A DNA stretch of 64,000 bases from JAEZAF01 sp964395665 (GTDB taxonomy: Bacteria; Chloroflexota; Anaerolineae; Aggregatilineales; Phototrophicaceae), in NCBI GenBank assembly GCA_964395665.1, contig CAYNDH010000006.1, positions 1 to 64,000 on the forward strand, written 5' to 3'. A program made the position numbers and the translations under genes. Numbering within the stretch: position 1 is the stretch's first letter; the number at the start of each line of letters is the position of its first letter. Positions 58,325-64,000 of the stretch are shown here, piece after piece. The notes under the pieces are model-generated. The model had not been told where the DNA came from and did no database searches. It worked only from the letters and a program-made list of their open reading frames with translations.

Positions 58325-59923
58325 TTATTCAAATGTCGCCCGTTGAATTGGGGCGCGGACCATCTCGTTATCGACGATCCGCCAGATATTCAGAGGGTTG
58401 GTGTCTTTAAGCGCTTCCGGCAAAAGCGCATCAGGCAGATTCTGAAACGCGACCGGGCGCAAAAAACGACGAATTGCAGTCACACCAACAGAAGTTGTAC
58501 CCGATGCAGAGGTCGCAGGGAAAGGTCCACCATGTACCATTGAAGGGACAACTTCTACACCGGTTGGAAAGCCGTTCAGGAGCAGACGCCCCGCTTTTTC
58601 GCGCAGCAGATCAAACAGAGTGCCGACCGTTTCAAGTTCATTATCCGCAGCGTGAAGGGTGGCCGTCAGATTGCCTTCTAACTGCTCGATGGCGGCCTGC
58701 ATCTCGGCTGGCGACTCGCAGACGATAAAAATGGTGACGGGTCCAAAATGTTCGCGCTGGAGGCTTTTGTCTCGCAAAAATGCGTCTGCCGTGGTCTGCA
58801 TCACCGTATTGGCAAAGCAGTAACCGGCATCCTCAATATGTGTGCCCCCAGTTTTGAGGCTGACAGCAGGGTTTTTCGCCGTTTCAGCGACACCCGCCAG
58901 CAGTCCACGTTCTACGCCTTCATTGAGCAGCACCGCAGGCTGTTTGTCACGCATTTTCGCACTGAAGCGTTCAATAAACCCGGCGTTTTCCTTCAGGATA
59001 AATACCAGTCCCGGTTTCGTGCAGAATTGACCACTACCCCCTGTAACGGAGCCGACCAGCCCATCCGCTAAATCATCCGGAGAAGATGCAATCGCACCCG
59101 GAAGCAGGATCACGGGATTAAGGCTGCCCATCTCCGCATACACCGGGATGGGATGAGGACGGGAAGCGGCGGCATCAAAAATCGCGCGGCCACCCTGATA
59201 CGAACCTGTAAAGGCAATCGCCGCCAGACCCGGCTGGCGAACCAGCGCCTGTCCAACCTCGATCTGACTGCCCTGAATAAATGAGAAATAGCCTGCGGGC
59301 AGTCCGCTTGCTTCTACCACGCGGGCAATCGCGCCTGCGATCAGTTCGCTTGTTGCCGGATAACCGGGATGTCCTTTCACAATGACTGGACAGCCTGCGG
59401 CCAGAGCAGAAGCCGTATCTCCACCAGCAGTCCCAAAGGCTAAAGGGAAATTATTCGGCGTAAATACGGCAACCGGCCCAACTGGAAAAGACATCCGGCG
59501 GATATCGGGACGAGGCGCAGGCATGCGGTTCGGCTGGGCAGTATCAATGATCGCATCGACAAACGACCCCTCACGCAGCAGCGCAGCAAATGCACGGATC
59601 TGATTTGTCGTGCGGGCCAGCTCCCCACGCAGACGCGGCATCCCTAAGCCGGTTTCCGTATCAGTGATCTCGAGCAGTGTGTCGCCGAGTGCATCAATTT
59701 CACGGGCGACAGCTTCCAGAAAATCCGCACGAGCCTGTGCTGATAAATTGCGCGTGATTTTGAAGGCCTCGACTGCCGCCTCGGCCGCTTGCGCGACTTC
59801 TGCTTCGGCAGCATCCGTAAACAGCCATTCAGTGGGCTGACGTGTACGTGGATCAAAGCCTGTAAACTGAAAATCGCCTGCCACGGCCCAACGTCCGCCG
59901 ATGTTATTTTTACCTGTAATCAT
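58325..59923 (-). CDS. 2,5-dioxovalerate (alpha-ketoglutarate semialdehyde) dehydrogenase
   Basis: A 532-residue aldehyde dehydrogenase of the ketoglutarate-semialdehyde group, which oxidises 2,5-dioxovalerate to 2-oxoglutarate with NAD(P). Catalytic Glu in YAEMGSLNPV and Cys in GGSGQFCTKPG are present; GNLTATLHA and FPTGVEVVPSMVHGGPFPATS are typical of this subgroup and unlike ordinary ALDHs. It would complete the pathway from the two dehydratases. ATG 59923 has GGCAGG upstream. A scaffold gap lies between it and the FAH-family gene. Confidence 0.88.
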   Translation of the reverse strand: MITGKNNIGGRWAVAGDFQFTGFDPRTRQPTEWLFTDAAEAEVAQAAEAAVEAFKITRNLSAQARADFLEAVAREIDALGDTLLEITDTETGLGMPRLRGELARTTNQIRAFAALLREGSFVDAIIDTAQPNRMPAPRPDIRRMSFPVGPVAVFTPNNFPLAFGTAGGDTASALAAGCPVIVKGHPGYPATSELIAGAIARVVEASGLPAGYFSFIQGSQIEVGQALVRQPGLAAIAFTGSYQGGRAIFDAAASRPHPIPVYAEMGSLNPVILLPGAIASSPDDLADGLVGSVTGGSGQFCTKPGLVFILKENAGFIERFSAKMRDKQPAVLLNEGVERGLLAGVAETAKNPAVSLKTGGTHIEDAGYCFANTVMQTTADAFLRDKSLQREHFGPVTIFIVCESPAEMQAAIEQLEGNLTATLHAADNELETVGTLFDLLREKAGRLLLNGFPTGVEVVPSMVHGGPFPATSASGTTSVGVTAIRRFLRPVAFQNLPDALLPEALKDTNPLNIWRIVDNEMVRAPIQRATFE

Positions 59924-59940
59924 GACCTGCCTGACATTCC

Positions 59941-60127
59941 CTGATAGCGTTTATTTCACAGACGCACTTCACAACGTGTAGCTGATAGCGTNNNNNNNNN
60001 NNNNNNNNNNNNNNNNNNNNNNNNNNNNNNNNNNNNNNNNNNNNNNNNNNNNNNNNNNNNNNNNNNNNNNNNNNNNNNNNNNNNNNNNNNNCTGATAGCG
60101 TGTACCTGATAAGCGTTTACTTCACAA
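59941..60127. other. Scaffold gap (100 N) flanked by short direct repeats
   Basis: N's span 59992-60091. CTGATAGCGT occurs immediately left (59982-59991) and right (60092-60101) of the gap and again at 59941-59950; a looser copy (CTGATAAGCGTTTACTTCACA) follows the gap. As with the first gap, contig ends share sequence, so the gap size is not real. Confidence 0.8.
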
Positions 60128-60989
60128 CCTGCACGGTATTGACTAATTCGCCTATCGGATCAATCTTTATTCGCACAATATCGCCTGCTTCCAGTGTAAA
60201 TGAATCTGGCGGAACGATCCCCGTACCCGTAAAAAGGAAGGCGCCCTTCGAAAACCGTTTGCAGCGCCCCAGATAATCCACCAGATCCCCTAGTGAACGA
60301 TGAAGCTCGGCGGTCGTGGTGGTGTCACTGAAGACGGTTTGACCACTGCGCTCAATCCGCAGTTCAATTGCAACATCAGGCCATTGTGCCGCCCCCGGTT
60401 GCAGCCAGATGCGCGGGCCAATAGCGCACGCACTTTCATACACCTTGGCCTGCGGAAGATAAAGCGGATTATCGCCTTCAATATCCCGTGAACTCATATC
60501 GTTGCCAATGGTAAAACCGATCACTTCCATACGGGCATTCAGTACGACCACCAGTTCAGGTTCCGGCACCGACCATGTTGCATCATAACGGATGCCAACC
60601 GGTTCACCGAGATCCACCACATCATAACCCATCGATTTAAAGAACAGTTCAGGCCGTTGAGCGCTGTAGACCCGTGTATAGATCGTGCTGTTGTTCGACT
60701 CTGACTCCCGCGCTTCTTCGCTGCGCTTATAGGTGACACCAGAGGCCCACACTTCCTGCGTCCCAACCGGGACATGGCGTGTGATAGGGTCGTTTTCAAC
60801 CGATGTTTGCATACGCTCCCGGAGCACGTCCAGCAAATTCGCCGCAGGTGTCGATGACAGCAGCGTATCTATATCAATGGCTGAAGTGGTTGTCCCCGCT
60901 GAAGTCAGCCGATTGCCCATCTCAAGCCCAAGCTGACGTTTACCATCTGCTGCGCTGTATTGAATCAGAAATATTTCATCACTGCTCAT
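60117..60989 (-). CDS. FAH-family 2-keto-3-deoxy-pentonate dehydratase
   Basis: A 290-residue protein of the fumarylacetoacetate-hydrolase superfamily. The core has SGVTYKRSEEA, the metal-binding pattern SVPEPELVVVLN (Glu pair), GFTIGNDMSSRDIEGDNPLYLPQAKVY, and the end GTGIVPPDSFTLEAGDIVRI. Enzymes of this kind dehydrate 2-keto-3-deoxy-D-xylonate or L-arabinonate to 2,5-dioxovalerate, exactly the step missing between the neighbouring dehydratase and dehydrogenase. The start ATG 60989 is chosen because upstream residues lack family content. Confidence 0.87.
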   Translation of the reverse strand: MSSDEIFLIQYSAADGKRQLGLEMGNRLTSAGTTTSAIDIDTLLSSTPAANLLDVLRERMQTSVENDPITRHVPVGTQEVWASGVTYKRSEEARESESNNSTIYTRVYSAQRPELFFKSMGYDVVDLGEPVGIRYDATWSVPEPELVVVLNARMEVIGFTIGNDMSSRDIEGDNPLYLPQAKVYESACAIGPRIWLQPGAAQWPDVAIELRIERSGQTVFSDTTTTAELHRSLGDLVDYLGRCKRFSKGAFLFTGTGIVPPDSFTLEAGDIVRIKIDPIGELVNTVQVVK

Positions 60990-61111
60990 CTTATACTCGT
61001 TCCCTGACCACATAAATACGGGGCGGCTTAGGCACATCCCCACCAGTTATACGCTTCATCAAAAGAGGCAGGCAGTGCGTGCGAAATCCACACGCACCCC
61101 TGCTCAACGTT

Positions 61112-63070
61112 TTAACCCTTGATACTTCCCGCTGTTAATCCGCCCACCAGATAGCGCTGGGCAAAGATGTAGACAAGCACGACCGGGATCGCCATCATCA
61201 CCGAAGCGGCCATCAGTTTTCCCCATGGATAAATATCGCCAAAAACCAGAAGCTGAAGTCCGACAGGTAAGGTCTTGAGATTGTCGCTGGTGATGAAAAC
61301 AAAGGCGTACAGGAATTCATTCCAGGCATTGGTAAAGGCGAACAGCGTCACGGACAGCAAGGCAGGCGCTGCCAGTGGAAGCGTGATGCGCCAGAACGCA
61401 CCGAACCGACCCGTCCCATCGATCAGCGCGGCTTCTTCGAGTTCAACCGGAATAGAACGGAAATAACCCATCAGAACCCACGTCGCAAATGGCATCAGGA
61501 ATGTCGGGTATGTGACGACCAGTGCCAAATGGGAATTGATAATGTTCAGGTCAGTAAGAATACGATACAGCGGGATAAACAGCAGCGAGGCCGGCAGCAG
61601 ATAGGTGATCAGCAGCAGTGTGGTAAGCGTCCCGCCACCGCGAAAGCGCAGGCGTGCCAGCGCATAAGCTGCAAGTGCCGCAACCATGATCGAAAGCATG
61701 GTGCTGGCTAATGCAACAATCAGTGTGTTGCCGAACCATGTCACGAATGGCGTATCATTGATCAGCGAGTTGTATTGTTCCGCCGTCCACGGATCAGGAG
61801 CGTAGATCGAGGTAAACCGCTGAATCTGCAGATCGGTTTTGAACGAGGTTACCACGATCCAGTAAAATGGAAACAACACGAAAATAAAGACAGGAATCAG
61901 CATCAGCAAACGTACACCAATGCCAATACGTTCCTTCTGTGAGCGCCTGAGACGTGACTGCCCCGGTGCTGGTGGCGGTATCAGCATCTGAAAGACCCTG
62001 CTGAAGAGTTGTGCGACCCATTCAAACGGCATCAGGAAAAGGTCAAGGACCCATCCCAGTCTCTGTCCAGTCCAGTCTAACACCCGATCAAAGATGGATA
62101 TTTTTTCGACCTGCTGGTGTTGATCGGTTGGACGCATCAGCCGCGCCAGCACAAAGATGAGCAGCGCCATAAACGGGGCCATACTGAGCGCGGTGGCCGT
62201 ACCCGGCCCAAAGCGCAGTCCGACGATGGCCTTTTCATACGCAAGGATCGAGAACAACCGCGTCGCTCCACCCGGCCCACCGCCTGTCATCAGGTAAATC
62301 AGACCAAAGGTATTGAAGGTCATGATGAAGGAGAGCAGCAGCGTTGTCAGGATCACATAGCGCAGCCCCGGCAGTGTGATATGCCGAAAACGCTGAATCA
62401 CCGTCGCGCCGTCGACTTCCGCAGCCTCATACTGCTCACGATCAATCGCTTTTAATCCCGCGAGCAGGAGAATGACATAGAAAGGAATCCCTTTCCAGAC
62501 ATTGACCGCAATCACGCTCGGCATGGCTAATCCCGGTTCGGCTAGCCACGCGACGGAACGGTCGATAATACCGAGCTGCTGTAGAATTGGATTTAATCCG
62601 CCGAAAATGGGATCGTAAATGCTGCGCCACGTCAATGCGGTGACGACTTCCGGGACAATCCACGGCAGCAGCAGCACCCCTGTCAGCACACTGCGGAACG
62701 GCATCCGGGCATGCAGCAGCAGTGCGATACCCATGCCGATGATGAATTTGATCGTAACCGATGTGAAGGTGAACACGAACGTATTCTGGACAGAACGAAT
62801 GAAATCATTATCCTGCAACAGCCGGGTATAGTTCGCAAAACCGACGTATTGTTCCGTTCGGGAAATCATCGAATAGGTGGTCGTGCTCAGTATGATGGCG
62901 TTAATAAAGGGCCACAGGATAAGCCCGCCCATAATGATAACAATCGGCAAAACGAAGGGCAGCGCCATCTTCCAGTCGCGTCCCAGAATTCGCGTCAGTG
63001 AAGTGGTTGTATTGGGACGATCACGCGCAGGCCATTCCAGTGATACTGGTATTCCTTCGGACTGATCCAT
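61112..63070 (-). CDS. Fused MalF-MalG sugar ABC permease
   Basis: A 652-residue protein joining two CUT1 permease domains. Residues about 30-315 are MalF-like with the EAA loop EQYEAAEVDGATVIQRFRHITLP. After a ~65-residue linker (about 315-385), residues about 385-652 are MalG-like with EEAALIDGTGRFGAFWRITLPLA and the end GLTAGSIKG. Ordinarily these are two genes. No ATPase is encoded nearby. It likely imports the pentose or pentose-containing sugar used by the downstream enzymes. ATG 63070 has AAAGAGA upstream. A perfect hairpin separates it from the binding-protein gene. Confidence 0.92.
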   Translation of the reverse strand: MDQSEGIPVSLEWPARDRPNTTTSLTRILGRDWKMALPFVLPIVIIMGGLILWPFINAIILSTTTYSMISRTEQYVGFANYTRLLQDNDFIRSVQNTFVFTFTSVTIKFIIGMGIALLLHARMPFRSVLTGVLLLPWIVPEVVTALTWRSIYDPIFGGLNPILQQLGIIDRSVAWLAEPGLAMPSVIAVNVWKGIPFYVILLLAGLKAIDREQYEAAEVDGATVIQRFRHITLPGLRYVILTTLLLSFIMTFNTFGLIYLMTGGGPGGATRLFSILAYEKAIVGLRFGPGTATALSMAPFMALLIFVLARLMRPTDQHQQVEKISIFDRVLDWTGQRLGWVLDLFLMPFEWVAQLFSRVFQMLIPPPAPGQSRLRRSQKERIGIGVRLLMLIPVFIFVLFPFYWIVVTSFKTDLQIQRFTSIYAPDPWTAEQYNSLINDTPFVTWFGNTLIVALASTMLSIMVAALAAYALARLRFRGGGTLTTLLLITYLLPASLLFIPLYRILTDLNIINSHLALVVTYPTFLMPFATWVLMGYFRSIPVELEEAALIDGTGRFGAFWRITLPLAAPALLSVTLFAFTNAWNEFLYAFVFITSDNLKTLPVGLQLLVFGDIYPWGKLMAASVMMAIPVVLVYIFAQRYLVGGLTAGSIKG

Positions 63071-63187
63071 AAGCTGTCTCTTTCAATGGAGCCATCGCGA
63101 TGGCTTCTTAAGAAATCTAACTTTTAGTGTGTTCCGGCAGCACGCTGATCATGCTAAACGCGATCAGCGCGGTCGTGGACGTCGGGC

Positions 63188-63218
63188 ACAGGGGGCGATC
63201 TGTTATGTCGCCCCCTGT
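63188..63218. repeat. Perfect 11-bp hairpin between binding-protein and permease genes
   Basis: ACAGGGGGCGA-N9-TCGCCCCCTGT lies 68 bases past the binding-protein stop. On the minus strand no U-tract follows, so it is more likely a 3'-end stabiliser or pause hairpin than a full terminator, the usual way binding-protein mRNA is made to exceed permease mRNA. Confidence 0.65.
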
Positions 63219-63285
63219 CTTTAGTTCGGTGATGATCAATGAGGAGTGCGCGACGGCAGCACGCAAGAGACCTCTGCCAGGGCGA

Positions 63286-64000
63286 CTAGGATTGAAGCGC
63301 GCCGCCCTCTTCGAAGATCTGCACGATCTGGTTGTGGGCTTCCTCGACGGCTTCAGCAGGCGTCATATCACCATTGATGATATTTGCCATCATCTGACTG
63401 GTGATGGCCGCACCATCAATCGCATCGATCAGCGCATTCGGCTGTGCCGGATGTGAACGTCCGTAGAAGACTTCCTCAGTCAGCAGGATATCCTCGAACA
63501 CTTCGAAGTTGGGATCTGCGCCCAGCAATTCTTCTGTCCAGAGGTCGCGGTATGCCGGCAGGAACAACCCACCACCGTTTTGTGCCATTGGTGTGTAATT
63601 GGTGGGATTGAGCAGGTCCAGAATGAGTTCCTTGGCCAGGTCGATATTCTTTGACCCCTTGAAGATGGTGAGCCAGCCGCTGATACCCGCTTCAAGCGAA
63701 CGACCATCCAGTGTTAAGGGGTTATTCAGCACGGTTGTATTTTCAAAAACAGGATTACCATCGGCCTTTGCCTTGGCGTAAACACTCGGCTGATTGATGG
63801 TCATCGCAATCGTGCCCGCCAGATACGCTTCGTTGTTGTTGGTGTCTGTCCAGCTTTCAACACCTGGCGGCAGCATCGGGCGGTATTTTTCGTTGATATA
63901 GATGTCCGACAGCCATTCGGCAGCCGCTACCGTTTCCGGTGAGTTGAATGTGACACGCAGCCCGGTTTCATCGGTGAAGCTGCCACCGAAGCCCTGAATA
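63286..64000 (-). CDS. Extracellular sugar-binding protein, C-terminal part
   Basis: The 3' 238 codons of a family 1 solute-binding protein; the start lies beyond base 64000. Visible: FNSPETVAAAEWLSDIY, WTDTNNNEAYLAGTIAMTINQPSVYAKAK (typical substrate-lobe segment), GWLTIFKGSKNIDLAKELI and the C-terminal helix AVEEAHNQIVQIFEEGG. It is the first visible gene of the pentose operon, followed by the fused permease. Substrate inferred from the downstream pentonate enzymes. Confidence 0.9.
   Translation of the reverse strand, partial: IQGFGGSFTDETGLRVTFNSPETVAAAEWLSDIYINEKYRPMLPPGVESWTDTNNNEAYLAGTIAMTINQPSVYAKAKADGNPVFENTTVLNNPLTLDGRSLEAGISGWLTIFKGSKNIDLAKELILDLLNPTNYTPMAQNGGGLFLPAYRDLWTEELLGADPNFEVFEDILLTEEVFYGRSHPAQPNALIDAIDGAAITSQMMANIINGDMTPAEAVEEAHNQIVQIFEEGGALQS

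Overview
The window reads as chromosomal DNA of a member of the Chloroflexota, probably Anaerolineae-like. This is inferred from gene content, not from a marker gene. The indicators are a membrane Ser/Thr kinase with a Pro/Thr linker and an NBR1-type Ig domain, several secreted proteins with Thr/Pro/Glu-rich linkers, a large LuxR-type ATPase regulator, DUF5666-like secreted domains, and a diterpene cyclase/synthase pair of the kind I recall from Herpetosiphon and Mycobacterium. Two 100-N runs (19512-19611, 59992-60091) are scaffold gaps. No rRNA, tRNA or CRISPR array was seen.

Layout. 1-5 kb: start of argG behind a putative leader-peptide attenuator, small genes, and a LuxR/NB-ARC regulator with a double palindromic operator. 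5-19 kb: secreted PA14/SH3 and PPC-type proteins, an App1-type phosphatase, a CPA2 antiporter with USP domains, the Ser/Thr kinase, an HD hydrolase, a GT4 glycosyltransferase, a CelD/FemAB-like acyltransferase and a LON-domain protein. 19.7-22.5 kb: a thiol/haem block (DsbB-like, lipoprotein cytochrome c, thioredoxin-CcdA fusion) with a textbook CRP/FNR-type site. 22.6-25.7 kb: a two-gene DprA-like plus RecQ-phosphoribosyltransferase module. 25.8-32.8 kb: a secreted hydrolase, then a LacI-controlled sugar ABC operon carrying a 199-bp MITE between its binding-protein and permease genes.

33.1-38.6 kb is the most unusual part: a class II diterpene cyclase gene, a membrane histidine kinase (TAATG overlap), a response regulator (ATGA overlap), a second response regulator, an Rv3378c-like cis-prenyltransferase-fold diterpene synthase and a HAD phosphatase, all on one strand. 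A third single-domain response regulator converges on the cluster. It looks like a diterpenoid pathway with a phosphorelay built into its operon.

39-50 kb: small stress or regulatory genes, an alpha/beta hydrolase, then a respiratory operon read on the minus strand: a small ORF with a perfect Shine-Dalgarno, cytochrome c, CoxII with a haem c domain, a CoxI-III fusion, a 3-TM protein, CtaG, a lipoprotein cytochrome c and a PQQ-type dehydrogenase. 50-56 kb: an ECF sigma/anti-sigma pair divergent from a four-gene operon. The anti-sigma factor and the first divergent gene share an unusual extracytoplasmic Met/Gly/His/Cys tail, suggesting a metal-sensing system. 56-64 kb: a non-phosphorylating pentose operon of the Weimberg type (D-xylonate dehydratase, FAH-family dehydratase, semialdehyde dehydrogenase) with a fused MalF-MalG permease and a binding protein that runs off the window. 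Neither sugar ABC operon encodes an ATPase, so a shared MsmX/UgpC-type ATPase elsewhere is likely.
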